Shown here piece after piece: positions 43,977 to 52,614 of a stretch of 64,000 nt of DNA. The position numbers and the translations under genes are program-made. The DNA comes from Pontibacter vulgaris (lineage in GTDB: Bacteria > Bacteroidota > Bacteroidia > Cytophagales > Hymenobacteraceae): NCBI RefSeq assembly GCF_022758145.1, contig NZ_JAJVDH010000005.1:310001-374000 (forward strand), in the 5' to 3' direction. The stretch's first letter is position 1; every line of letters starts with the position of its first letter. The notes beneath the pieces are model-generated. The model did not search any database. It saw only the letters and a program-made list of their open reading frames with translations, and was not told the DNA's origin.

Positions 43977-45158
43977 TTATTCTTCGTGCAGGGCAACTGC
44001 CGGATGTATGGCTGCTGCCTGACGGCTTGGGTAGAAGGCGCAAACAACCGTAAGCAGGTAAATAATAACTACTGCACTGATTATAGCTATGTTGTATACT
44101 GCCGACTCTACCTGAAATACCTGTAACAACGGAAGCTGAACGGCAAATACCACACCCAGTATAAGCCCCAGCGTTGCCATAACAAGCACCTCGCCTATAA
44201 ATTGCCGGTAGATCTGCCCCGATGCTGCACCCAAGGCGCGGCGCAAGCCTATCTCGCTACGGCGGCTGTTAATATTGTACCACAACACCCCGAAAAGGCC
44301 AAGCGCTACATTGAAGATAAGGAAACCGCAAACCAAGCCCAGGGCAATCATGGGTACCAGCGTAAGTTTAGCTTTATTCTGGCGCATTTTTTCCAATGTG
44401 GCCACTTCCAGGGTCCAGTCTTTGCCAATGCCCGAAATCTCTTTCACCATTCTTTCTTCGAAATCCACTCCTGCACCTGGCTTTACCCTGATCAGGAGTT
44501 CATTCCAGAAATAGTCCGGCCGCTTTTGTATGTTGATACGGGTAAAGGAAGCTGGCTCTTCCGCAGCATATTCACTGCCTGCACGGAAGTAATCCGTTAT
44601 TCCCACCACCTGGAAGGTGGTCGAGTCAACTCCCTGAATTAGTTTGCCAATAGCATCTTCCTGGCCAAACAATTTCTGCTGGAATGCCCTGTTGATTACA
44701 ATGGGCTCATAGTTGGAAGCATTATCCTGTGCACTGAACCAGCGGCCCTGGCTTACCTGCAGCTGCATTACATCTTTATACTCATCCTGCACTTCATAAA
44801 TATCCGCGTCTATATCTTTTACTTTGCCATAAGAGAAGCTATTATTCATCTGGCTAAAGGCAAACGGCGCATTGCTTGATATTAAAGATGCCTGAGATAC
44901 CTCCGGAAAAGCGCGTACCCGTTGGAGCACCTGCTCCAGGCTTTGGCGGTTCTGAGCAGTAGAATCTGTACTTGGGCGCATGGTAAGCAGCCATACATTA
45001 TCATGCTTAAAACCAAGCGGCTTAGTATAATTGCGAATATTATACATTACCAGGCTAAGCACCCCGAACAGCACCAGGAAACAAAAGAATATTTCAGCGA
45101 TCAGCAGGAAATTGCTCTTTTTCCGGTTCCAGATCAGTTTAAACAAATGGCGTATCAT
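43977..45158 (-). CDS. ABC transporter permease (MacB/FtsX type)
   Basis: This 393-residue protein has an N-terminal helix after a basic stretch (LIWNRKKSNFLLIAEIFFCF), a periplasmic MacB-type domain (NAPFAFSQMNNSF; FGQEDAIGKLIQG) and three C-terminal helices. The FtsX core shows NSRRSEIGLRRALGAASGQI and ends in PSRQAAAIHPAVAL. It overlaps the preceding permease by four bases (ATGA), which implies the two half-permeases are made together and form a heterodimer with the ATPase at 46400. Such mechanotransmission exporters use no transmembrane substrate channel and move lipoproteins, peptides or lipids through a TolC duct. Substrate unknown. Confidence 0.88.
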   Translation of the reverse strand: MIRHLFKLIWNRKKSNFLLIAEIFFCFLVLFGVLSLVMYNIRNYTKPLGFKHDNVWLLTMRPSTDSTAQNRQSLEQVLQRVRAFPEVSQASLISSNAPFAFSQMNNSFSYGKVKDIDADIYEVQDEYKDVMQLQVSQGRWFSAQDNASNYEPIVINRAFQQKLFGQEDAIGKLIQGVDSTTFQVVGITDYFRAGSEYAAEEPASFTRINIQKRPDYFWNELLIRVKPGAGVDFEERMVKEISGIGKDWTLEVATLEKMRQNKAKLTLVPMIALGLVCGFLIFNVALGLFGVLWYNINSRRSEIGLRRALGAASGQIYRQFIGEVLVMATLGLILGVVFAVQLPLLQVFQVESAVYNIAIISAVVIIYLLTVVCAFYPSRQAAAIHPAVALHEE

Positions 45159-46396
45159 TTCGAACCTCCTTTCAGCGCCTCAACGGCATGTAATCTTGAC
45201 ATTTTATAAGCAGGGAATACTCCCGAAATCAAACCAAAAACCAGGCACAGGAGCAAGCCGAAAGCGAACACCCGCAGGTTAAGGCCCAGATCAGCATATA
45301 TGATGATACCGCTGTCATTAATGAGCCAAAGTACTGCTGCTGAGAAAATAAAACCCAGCAAACCACCCAGCAACGTCAGGAAAATATTTTCGATGATAAA
45401 TTGACCTATAATGGTGGCGGAAGTTGCGCCGAATGCCTTACGTACCCCGATCTCGGAAGAACGTTCCATAATGCGGCTGATGTTGATATTAACCAGGTTG
45501 ATGGTAGGCAACAACATGAACAGAAACGCCAAACCAGTGAGTATGCCATACAGGATGCCAACGCCGGGTTCTTTTCCGCTACCTAAAAAAGTACGGGCAA
45601 TGCTCTCCAGAAAAGTGTCGGGGAAGGAAAAAAGTTTTGTTTCTTTCTGCGGTTGCTGACGCTCCACTTCCTGCATCATAGCAGCATATTCCTCCTTTAT
45701 CTTAGGAACATCGCCAGGCGTTGTGGCCTTGATGGTGGCAAAGTATGTACCACGTAAACCGGGCCTGTTAAAGTCCTGGCTTTTAAGCGTAATAGGCACC
45801 CACACATCGGCATAAGACTGAACGCGCAACACAGGCACGTTTTCCACTACACCTACCACTTTATACTTAACCTGGTCTACCACAATATACTTTCCAACGG
45901 CTTCAGTATTCCCAAAATACTGCTCACGGGTGTTCTCGTTGATTACGGCTACACGGCTGGCACCTTTCACATCCTGTTGGGTAAAGGCGCTACCTTCCAC
46001 AAAATTAAAATTCAGTATGTCCCAGAATTCGCGGTCGGTATACTTAATATCGAGCGCTAATTTGCGGTTGTTGATGTAGCTGTTTACCTGAAAAGGCATC
46101 GAGTTGATAGAAACCTGCTCAGGCGTTTTTAATGTGCGTACATGTCGGTCGAGGAAATAATAACTAGGTGGCCCGCTGTTGTTATATCCCTCTTTTAGCT
46201 GCTCTCTTATCATGTTTACAAAAAGCAGGCGGTCCGTGTCGCGCTCCGGCATTTGCGGCCCGAAAGTATGGTCGAAGAGGGAGGTAGCCACCATCAGTAC
46301 CATTAAAGTAAAGCTGATACCGAAGAGGCTGATGAAGGTAAAGAACTTGCGCCGCAAGAGCACCTTCCAGGCAATTTTTAAGTAATTCTTCAGCAT
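45155..46396 (-). CDS. ABC transporter permease (MacB/FtsX type)
   Basis: This 413-residue protein has the same topology as its downstream partner: helix near 20-40, MacB-like periplasmic domain (FGNTEAVGKYIVVDQVKYKV) and three C-terminal helices. The FtsX core motif is RSSEIGVRKAFGATSATIIG (about 317-336), and the end is VFPAYKMSRLHAVEALKGG. It starts three bases after the ATPase stop and overlaps the next permease by four bases. Two distinct permeases plus one separate ATPase are common for MacB-type exporters of Bacteroidota, unlike the fused ATPase-permease of enterobacterial MacB. Substrate unknown. Confidence 0.88.
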   Translation of the reverse strand: MLKNYLKIAWKVLLRRKFFTFISLFGISFTLMVLMVATSLFDHTFGPQMPERDTDRLLFVNMIREQLKEGYNNSGPPSYYFLDRHVRTLKTPEQVSINSMPFQVNSYINNRKLALDIKYTDREFWDILNFNFVEGSAFTQQDVKGASRVAVINENTREQYFGNTEAVGKYIVVDQVKYKVVGVVENVPVLRVQSYADVWVPITLKSQDFNRPGLRGTYFATIKATTPGDVPKIKEEYAAMMQEVERQQPQKETKLFSFPDTFLESIARTFLGSGKEPGVGILYGILTGLAFLFMLLPTINLVNINISRIMERSSEIGVRKAFGATSATIIGQFIIENIFLTLLGGLLGFIFSAAVLWLINDSGIIIYADLGLNLRVFAFGLLLCLVFGLISGVFPAYKMSRLHAVEALKGGSK

Positions 46397-46399
46397 GGC

Positions 46400-47098
46400 T
46401 TATACTTTTTGAAAATCGAAAACACGTGAATCTGCTACCTGCTGGCCATCAAAGAAGCGAATAAGCCGTTCTGTTTTGTTTGCCATGTTCTCGTCGTGTG
46501 TTACCATCACGATGGTGGTGCCATCTTCTCGGTTCAGGGTCAGCAGAATGTTCATTATCTCTTCTCCCATCACAGAGTCGAGGTTGCCGGTAGGCTCATC
46601 GGCAAGTATAATTTCAGGCTGGCCGATAAGGGCACGGGCAATAGCCACGCGCTGGCGCTGCCCACCAGAAAGCTGGCTGGGGAAGTGCTTGGTACGGGCG
46701 CTCAGGCCTACTTTTTCCAATGCAGTAAGTGCACGGGTGCGTCGCTCCGCTGCCGACATGCTGCTGCGGTATAGGAGAGGAAGCTCCACGTTATCGAGCA
46801 CGCTCAGGTCGTTGATGAGGTGATAGCTCTGGAAAACAAAGCCAATTTTATGGTTCCGGATTTTGGCCAGTTCCCCATCTTTATACTTCTGGATGGGCGT
46901 TCCGGCTATTTCCACCACACCATTGGTAGGCGCATCCAGTAGGCCCATAATGTTTAGGAGGGTACTTTTGCCGCAACCCGAAGGGCCCATAATAGAGACA
47001 AATTCTCCTTTGGGCACCACGAGGTTAACGTTGTGCAGGGCTACCGTCTCAATGGTTTTGGTCTGGTATACCTTTTCAATGTTCTTTAAAGTGATCAT
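46400..47098 (-). CDS. ABC transporter ATP-binding protein (LolD/MacB type)
   Basis: This 232-residue ATPase has all motor motifs: Walker A GPSGCGKST (about 40-48), Q-loop GFVFQSYHLI, signature LSGGQRQRVAIARAL, Walker B ILADEPTGNLD and H-loop VMVTHD. Length and sequence match the LolD/MacB/FtsE group. It powers the two downstream permeases by coupling ATP hydrolysis to periplasmic conformational change. It lies 63 bp after the TolC-like gene and three bases before the first permease. Nothing unusual is seen in the catalytic motifs. Confidence 0.93.
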   Translation of the reverse strand: MITLKNIEKVYQTKTIETVALHNVNLVVPKGEFVSIMGPSGCGKSTLLNIMGLLDAPTNGVVEIAGTPIQKYKDGELAKIRNHKIGFVFQSYHLINDLSVLDNVELPLLYRSSMSAAERRTRALTALEKVGLSARTKHFPSQLSGGQRQRVAIARALIGQPEIILADEPTGNLDSVMGEEIMNILLTLNREDGTTIVMVTHDENMANKTERLIRFFDGQQVADSRVFDFQKV

Positions 47099-47161
47099 AG
47101 TTTTATAGGTTGATGTTTGATAGTTCTGATTTGTTGTTTAGTGTTACTAGAATTAAAGTCT

Positions 47162-48628
47162 TCATCTGCTTTCTGTTTCAGTTGTGATTGGCCCCTGCCG
47201 TTCAAAGTCAAAAAGTGTAAGTTGGCGCAGGTTATAGTGCGCCCGCCAGAACTCGCTGAGCGAGGCAATGTAGGCGCGGCGTGCCTGGTCCTTTTCAGCT
47301 AATGCTATGTTCAGATCGGTGATGCTGATGCGGCCTATAACAAAAGTGTTTTTTGTAATAGTATAGCGCTCCTGGGCAATGGCGTCGGCTTCAGAAGTAG
47401 TGGCAATTCTTGTTTTCAGGGTGTTGTACTGATTTACCTGCGTCAGCACGGCCTGCTCAAAAGTCGTTTCTTCCTGGTCCACAGTGTATTGCACCAGTTG
47501 CCTGTTAAGTTCTGCTACTTTATGAATGGAGCGCTGACGGCCCCAGTCCACAATGGGCATGCTAAAGCCAATGCGGGCGCGCTGCTGGTTTTCAGGCTGA
47601 TCGTAAATATCGGTAAAGTTACCGCCTTGGTTTGTGAGGCCGAAAGTAGCGAAGAGGCTGGCATTTAACCCGTTATCACCTTTTGCTTTGGCTACCAGGC
47701 TTTCAGCTTCCAGCATCCGGCGCTTAAAGTTTATACTTTCCTTCCGGTTCTTTTTGGCCTCTGCCAGTGCTGTCGCTGTCGTTACGTGTGTGGCGGGTAT
47801 ACTTTCCGGTACAGCCAGTTGCAGCTGTGTGCTATCCTGTAAGCCAATAAATGTTTTTAATGCCAGTGCAGCTGTTTGTTTGTCTAGTTCAGCCTGCGCC
47901 TGTGCCAGGTCAGAATTCAGCACGGCAAGCCGAAGTTGCAGGAGGTCGTTTTTAGAAAGGCGGCCGAGTTTATACTTTTCTTCTGCAATAGTATACAGTG
48001 TATCGTTATTAGCTCTGTTTTTAGCAGCTATACTTTGGTTGGTTTGAGCGAGCAGTAGGCTGAAGTATAGCTCAGTTGCCTTAACAGCTATTTTTTCACG
48101 CTCCTCCAGGTATTGCTTCTGCGACTCTTCGTAACGTAGCGGTTCTATGCGTTTTGCCCATGCCAGGTTGTTGTAAGCAAACAGGGGCTGTTGTAAGCCA
48201 ATAATGGCGGGGTTACCGTTATAGCGTGTGAGCTTGCGGTCAAAATCATCGAAGCGCTGCATCAGAGATGTTACAAAAATGCTGCCTCCGGTAGCGCCAA
48301 TTACCTGGTTTAGTGTAAGGCCCAGTTCAGAATTGTTTATAGTTACGGCTTTAAAATCGGTGGTGCCATCTGGTTGCGTTACCGGAATAATAGAACGGCT
48401 ATAGTCGGGTAAAGTGCCTTTAAGCTCCAGTTGCGGGCGATAATCAGACTTGAAGCTGCGCCACTGCCAGTAGCTGTTTTCGCGGCTGGTTTGTGCCTGG
48501 CGTATAGCTGCAGACTGTTCCTGTGCCAGTGCAATTACTTCCTGCAGGTTCAGTTGCCTGTTTGCCGGCTGTGCCACAACCTGCACAGCCAGCATCACAA
48601 ACAACAAACAGATGTTTAGCTTCTTCAT
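47162..48628 (-). CDS. TolC-family outer-membrane efflux protein
   Basis: This 488-residue protein has a signal peptide (MKKLNICLLFVMLAVQVVAQ) and two repeats of the outer-membrane efflux protein domain, rich in long amphipathic helices (LAQEQSAAIRQAQTSRENSY; AELDKQTAALALKTFIG; LAEKDQARRAYIASLSEFWR). Such proteins trimerise into a beta-barrel with a long periplasmic tunnel. It starts two bases after the MacA-like adaptor stop and precedes the ATPase, giving the full tripartite set adaptor-TolC-ATPase-permeases. The transporter would span the whole envelope and release substrate outside. Confidence 0.9.
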   Translation of the reverse strand: MKKLNICLLFVMLAVQVVAQPANRQLNLQEVIALAQEQSAAIRQAQTSRENSYWQWRSFKSDYRPQLELKGTLPDYSRSIIPVTQPDGTTDFKAVTINNSELGLTLNQVIGATGGSIFVTSLMQRFDDFDRKLTRYNGNPAIIGLQQPLFAYNNLAWAKRIEPLRYEESQKQYLEEREKIAVKATELYFSLLLAQTNQSIAAKNRANNDTLYTIAEEKYKLGRLSKNDLLQLRLAVLNSDLAQAQAELDKQTAALALKTFIGLQDSTQLQLAVPESIPATHVTTATALAEAKKNRKESINFKRRMLEAESLVAKAKGDNGLNASLFATFGLTNQGGNFTDIYDQPENQQRARIGFSMPIVDWGRQRSIHKVAELNRQLVQYTVDQEETTFEQAVLTQVNQYNTLKTRIATTSEADAIAQERYTITKNTFVIGRISITDLNIALAEKDQARRAYIASLSEFWRAHYNLRQLTLFDFERQGPITTETESR

Positions 48629-48630
48629 GG

Positions 48631-49875
48631 CTAGTTTAGCTTTATTTTGTTCAGGTGCTGGTACTCCTTCATATCCGAAATCACTATTTCATCACCTGGC
48701 TGCACACCATCCTCGAGTTCCACAAAATCTACATTGCTTACCCCAACTTTAGCCTGTTTCCGTATAATCTCATCGCCGCTTACTACAAATACCTGCTGGT
48801 TAGAAGCACTTTTAAAGTATGGCCCGTTCTTCACGCGCAACACATTGTTTTTAGAGGAAGTGGTTACAAATACATCCACGCGCAGGTTGGGGCGCAGCAG
48901 CTGGTGCGATTTTTCGGTTAAGGCTATATAAAAGGTAACAACCCCGTTTTCTACTGTTGGCTTAATAGTGGTGATGGTGCCATTCAGGTCGGTGTCGTTT
49001 ATGCGAACTATAACCGATCCACCTGTGCTGAGTTGTTCTGCAAAAGCATCTGAGATAGTAGCCTGTATTTTAAAACTACTGAGGTCGGCGAGGCGGGCAA
49101 TGATGTCGCCGGCGTTTACGGTGCTGCCTATCTCGTTTTTAACCCACGTTACCACGCCCTGGGTGGTGGCACGAACTTCGGCCTGTTCCATTTTGCGCTG
49201 CAGCTCTTCAATAGACCTGCCCTGCATGGCCATTGTAAACTGTAATTCCTGCTCATCGGCTTTTAGCAGGGCGCGTTCCGTAGCCATTTCGCGCTCTATC
49301 TGGGCAAATTCCTGCTGCGCTATCTTCAGGTTAAGTTCTGCTTGTTTCACACTTTCCTGGGTGCCACCGCCAATTTTAAGCAGGTACTTTTCGTCTTGCA
49401 ATTGCGCTTGCAGCGTTTTTACCCGCATCTGTTTTATAGCCAGCTGAGACGAAAGACTGTTCAGTGTTTTCTGCAGGTTCAGGCGCATATGCACGCTTTT
49501 ATGTTTGTTAAGTTCCTGCTCGTCTTTCAGTTTTTCATAGTTAAGTTGGGTAAAGGCACGGTCCAGAAGCAGGACCTGATCGCCAGCCTGTACTTTATCG
49601 CCGGCATTGCGCACCACTTGTTCAATGCGTGCCTGTATCGGGCTGGTTATTACCAGTTCGTGCTCGGGCACCACAACACCGGATGCGGTTATGGTTGCCA
49701 CAACAGGTCCTTGCTCAACTATAGCAGTTCTGATTTCGGAGCGCGCTATACCTGGTGCAATAAGGCTTCTGAAACCAAAGATAACTGCCACCACCACGGC
49801 AGCAGCTATACTTAATTGCCAGATGCGTTTTCGTTTGCTGGCTTGTTTTACAGAGTCTGAAAGTTCTCGGTCCAT
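48631..49875 (-). CDS. Periplasmic adaptor subunit (MacA/HlyD family)
   Basis: This 414-residue protein has one N-terminal membrane helix (IWQLSIAAAVVVAVIFGF), a split lipoyl/barrel-sandwich domain (VVVPEHELVITSPIQARIEQ; VRNAGDKVQAGDQVLLLD; VRATTQGVVTWVKNEIGSTV), a long coiled-coil hairpin (about 115-240) and a beta-barrel region near the C-terminus. It should link the inner-membrane permeases to the TolC-like duct. It is the first gene of the seven-gene unit. A sigma-54 type promoter element at 49909-49923 would place transcription start about 20 nt ahead of its ATG, and a palindrome lies further upstream, as expected for an NtrC-family enhancer site. Confidence 0.9.
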   Translation of the reverse strand: MDRELSDSVKQASKRKRIWQLSIAAAVVVAVIFGFRSLIAPGIARSEIRTAIVEQGPVVATITASGVVVPEHELVITSPIQARIEQVVRNAGDKVQAGDQVLLLDRAFTQLNYEKLKDEQELNKHKSVHMRLNLQKTLNSLSSQLAIKQMRVKTLQAQLQDEKYLLKIGGGTQESVKQAELNLKIAQQEFAQIEREMATERALLKADEQELQFTMAMQGRSIEELQRKMEQAEVRATTQGVVTWVKNEIGSTVNAGDIIARLADLSSFKIQATISDAFAEQLSTGGSVIVRINDTDLNGTITTIKPTVENGVVTFYIALTEKSHQLLRPNLRVDVFVTTSSKNNVLRVKNGPYFKSASNQQVFVVSGDEIIRKQAKVGVSNVDFVELEDGVQPGDEIVISDMKEYQHLNKIKLN

Positions 49876-49908
49876 AGTTGTATTTTGTACTAGCTCAATG
49901 CTATATAG

Positions 49909-49923
49909 CCAAACTATGTGCCA
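49909..49923 (-). promoter_or_regulatory. Sigma-54 (RpoN) -24/-12 promoter element
   Basis: On the minus strand the sequence is TGGCAC-ATAGT-TTGG. The consensus is TGGCAC-N5-TTGC, so 9 of 10 fixed positions and the spacing agree; the one mismatch is in the -12 GC. Predicted transcription start is near 49897, about 22 nt before the adaptor ATG. The operon encodes a sigma-54 activator, which supports the call. Confidence 0.65.
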
Positions 49924-49988
49924 TGTTTGTAAATCCTTGATCTACAGGTAATTGTAAACTAAATAATTGATTTTTAGCCTTTTAAAGG

Positions 49989-50004
49989 TGTTCAATAATG
50001 AACA
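49989..50004. promoter_or_regulatory. Candidate enhancer (upstream activator) palindrome
   Basis: TGTTCA-ATAA-TGAACA is a perfect 6-4-6 inverted repeat, centred about 76 bp upstream of the -24 element and roughly 100 bp from the predicted start. That spacing suits an NtrC-family dimer site acting by looping. Only one copy was found. Confidence 0.5.
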
Positions 50005-50051
50005 GTTTGTGCGGTTTTGAGAGAAGAGATTTGGCTAATAGAAGGCTGGAA

Positions 50052-50972
50052 TTAATCTGCTATATAAGCCTGTGGATTCTGAGGGAACTCCGGTGCTTTT
50101 TTACCGATCATTTCAAGAAGTGTGGTTTCGATCATCCGGCTCAAGGCGTTCAGAGCCAGGTCGTTGGCTTCGGTTCCGAATGGCTCTTCAATTTCGTTGA
50201 TGATCGTGTCGAGGGCCATAAAAGTATAAGCCACGAAAATTACGAACAACGGCGTCATCCAACCAATGCTGTCTACCAGGCCAAAGGGAAGTAGAAAACA
50301 GTAAATGTATACTGTGCGGTGTAAAAGTAAATTGTATGGGTAAGGAATCGGGGTACTGGCAATGCGCTCGCAGCCTCCCACAATATTGGATAGTTCGTTA
50401 AAGTTTTGGTCAATGGCGGTTACTGTAATCGAATCCAAGAGGTCTTCTTTTTTTCGTTGTTGTACCCAGTTGCCCATTTCTTGTAAGAGCATGATAGGTT
50501 TATATTTTGCAGGCTGTACCCGCTGCGTAAGTTCTGGCGGAAGCAGGCGTTCAAAATCAGGTGTGGGGTCTGTTTCTCGTAGCTGGTGTTTTAATGCGTA
50601 TGTAAAGGCAATCAGCAGGTTTATAAAGTATGAAACCTGTTCGGACTGAACCGGCAAGCCGCTCATGGTTGTTGCCTGCCTTGCCAGCGAACGCGTGTAA
50701 TTTAGCAATGCGCCCCAAAGTTTGCGTCCTTCCCAGAAACGTTCGTAACCGGCATTATTTCTAAAACCCAGAAAAATTGCAAGCGCAACGCCTATCAGGG
50801 TAAAAGGAGCAGGGTTTAACGGTATTTTATAATGAAAAAGCTCCCCCCGAAAGTATACTACCACCAGCGACAACAAGCCCAATAATAGCAGCCGGGGATA
50901 GATCTGTTGTAACACAGAGCCTCTCCAGACGAAAAGCATTCTAAGCCAATTGTGTTTGGGTCTGATGATCAT
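50052..50972 (-). CDS. Bestrophin-family (UPF0187) ion channel protein
   Basis: This 306-residue membrane protein matches bacterial bestrophins. The signature block is AIFLGFRNNAGYERFWEGRK (about 70-89), followed by LWGALLNYTRSLARQ, and a C-terminal conserved region with NEIEEPFGTEANDLALNAL. Bacterial members form pentameric ion channels in the inner membrane. It is a single gene between the exporter promoter region and the GT2 operon. The sigma-54 promoter and palindrome of the exporter lie just past its 3' end. Physiological role here is unknown. Confidence 0.9.
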   Translation of the reverse strand: MIIRPKHNWLRMLFVWRGSVLQQIYPRLLLLGLLSLVVVYFRGELFHYKIPLNPAPFTLIGVALAIFLGFRNNAGYERFWEGRKLWGALLNYTRSLARQATTMSGLPVQSEQVSYFINLLIAFTYALKHQLRETDPTPDFERLLPPELTQRVQPAKYKPIMLLQEMGNWVQQRKKEDLLDSITVTAIDQNFNELSNIVGGCERIASTPIPYPYNLLLHRTVYIYCFLLPFGLVDSIGWMTPLFVIFVAYTFMALDTIINEIEEPFGTEANDLALNALSRMIETTLLEMIGKKAPEFPQNPQAYIAD

Positions 50973-51177
50973 CAGCAGGTTTTAAGCATGCCCTGAGAAA
51001 AGGTATTTTATACTTGCAAAGAGTACAGTATACTTTCCTTATTCACGGAAGTTGCGGAAACCACGATTGGTTGTTTTTCCGGGTTGCCCCATACTTTAGC
51101 TGTAAGGAAGTATAACTGCGTGAGGCCAATGTTATACTTATACCAGAATTGTGGTTTACTTTGAAATTTAATACTTA

Positions 51178-52614
51178 TTAATTTTTCTTCTGAGCAAAGC
51201 CGGCACGTGTCATTTCGCCCCAGCTTTTTTTACCTGTAATAAGATCGTAATTACCTTTAACGGCAGCCCACACGGTAACCGGATGGAAAATGAAAGGCTC
51301 CAGCAGGGCGGTACCTACCAGGCTTAACATGTGGCGCCGTCGTTTATATTGCTGGTAAGAGCGTTCCTCAAATAAAATAGCAAATACGGTATTCATGATG
51401 GCAAACGTGTAAACCAATCCAAAAAAGGAAAAGAAGTATGGCCAGTTGGCATATCCTAACACGGCCAGGCAAATGAAAAAGATCATCCCGAAGAACTCTA
51501 CAAGCGGGGCAAGCCACTCGAAAAGTACCCACAGCGGCAGGCTTAACAAACCAAGTATACCATAGCGCTTATTCAGGATCATTTTGCGGTGCAGCATCAG
51601 TGTTTCAGCAGTTCCGCGGGTCCAGCGGTTGCGTTGTCGCTTAAGTATATCCCAGGTTTGGGGTGCTTCGGTCCAGCACAAAGGGTCAGGTATGAAAGCC
51701 ACTTTGCAGGGCTCCTTTTCTTCGTACATCAGGCGGCGCATGCGTACCAGCAGTTCCATGTCTTCGCCTACGGTATTGTGGTTGTAGCCGCCGGCGCGTA
51801 TTACAGTGGCTTTATCGAACATGCCAAAAGCGCCCGAAATCAACAGAAGTCCATCGAGGTGCGCCCATGCCATTCGGCCCATTAAAAATGCTCTGAAATA
51901 CTCCAGTATCTGCACTCGTGCAATAAATTTATCGGGCACACGTACGCTTACCAACCGGCCATCTTCTACCACACAGGAATTGGCTATCCTGATAACGCCG
52001 CCGGTTGCGATTACTTTGCGCTCTTCCTCCATAAAAGGCTTTACCAGTTTCAGAAGCGAATCCGGCTCCAGTATACAATCAACATCTATGCAGGCAATTA
52101 GCTTGTTCGACGATACATTGATACCCACATTCAGTGCATCGGCTTTGCCGCCGTTTTCTTTATCTACCACCACCAGTTTATGGTACGCCGGGTTTTTAGC
52201 CTTGTAAATACCTCTCACGGGTTTGGTAGCTATCTGGTTATCAAGAACAAAATCTACTTTCTCCAGCTCGTAAGCATTAATAAGCAGTTCCATGGTGTTG
52301 TCTTTGCTACCATCGTTCACAATAATAACCTCGCAGTTATTGTAATGCAGTGTCAGGAGCGAGCGTACATTGTCTACAATCGTCATAGATTCGTTGTAAG
52401 CTGGCGCAATTAAGGAAACAGAAGGCGCAAACTGCGACGAAAGTATAGCTCGGTAATCAGTAAAGCTGTTCCTTTTTTTATACTTGCGCATGGCCCAGGC
52501 CGATATCATAGCAAGTATAATATAGCTGCAACAAATGCCGATGGCATAGACCAGGATAAGGTGGTTAAAAAAGGTAGCCGTCTGGCTGATATAATATTGA
52601 AGAAGCTCCATCAT
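51178..52614 (-). CDS. Processive membrane glycosyltransferase family 2 (BcsA/PgaC-like)
   Basis: I chose the ATG at 52614, which overlaps the stop of the upstream HEAT-repeat gene (ATGA); the frame extends to 52710 without membrane-like sequence. The 478-residue product starts with one or two helices (FFNHLILVYAIGICCSYIIL), then a GT2 domain with VSLIAPAYNESMTIVDNVRS, VIIVNDGSKDNT, a DxD motif in IACIDVDCILEPD, the catalytic GEDMELL and the canonical QRNRWTRG (QxxRW). Three or four C-terminal helices follow. This is the layout of synthases that polymerise and extrude beta-glycans such as poly-N-acetylglucosamine. Its operon partners are a YaiO-like barrel protein and a phosphorelay pair. The polymer itself cannot be named. 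Confidence 0.87.
   Translation of the reverse strand: MMELLQYYISQTATFFNHLILVYAIGICCSYIILAMISAWAMRKYKKRNSFTDYRAILSSQFAPSVSLIAPAYNESMTIVDNVRSLLTLHYNNCEVIIVNDGSKDNTMELLINAYELEKVDFVLDNQIATKPVRGIYKAKNPAYHKLVVVDKENGGKADALNVGINVSSNKLIACIDVDCILEPDSLLKLVKPFMEEERKVIATGGVIRIANSCVVEDGRLVSVRVPDKFIARVQILEYFRAFLMGRMAWAHLDGLLLISGAFGMFDKATVIRAGGYNHNTVGEDMELLVRMRRLMYEEKEPCKVAFIPDPLCWTEAPQTWDILKRQRNRWTRGTAETLMLHRKMILNKRYGILGLLSLPLWVLFEWLAPLVEFFGMIFFICLAVLGYANWPYFFSFFGLVYTFAIMNTVFAILFEERSYQQYKRRRHMLSLVGTALLEPFIFHPVTVWAAVKGNYDLITGKKSWGEMTRAGFAQKKN

Noticed and set aside
49342-49951. Long plus-strand frames opposite the adaptor gene
   Set aside because: They are antisense to a well supported MacA-like gene and encode Cys/Ser/Thr-rich sequence typical of reverse frames.
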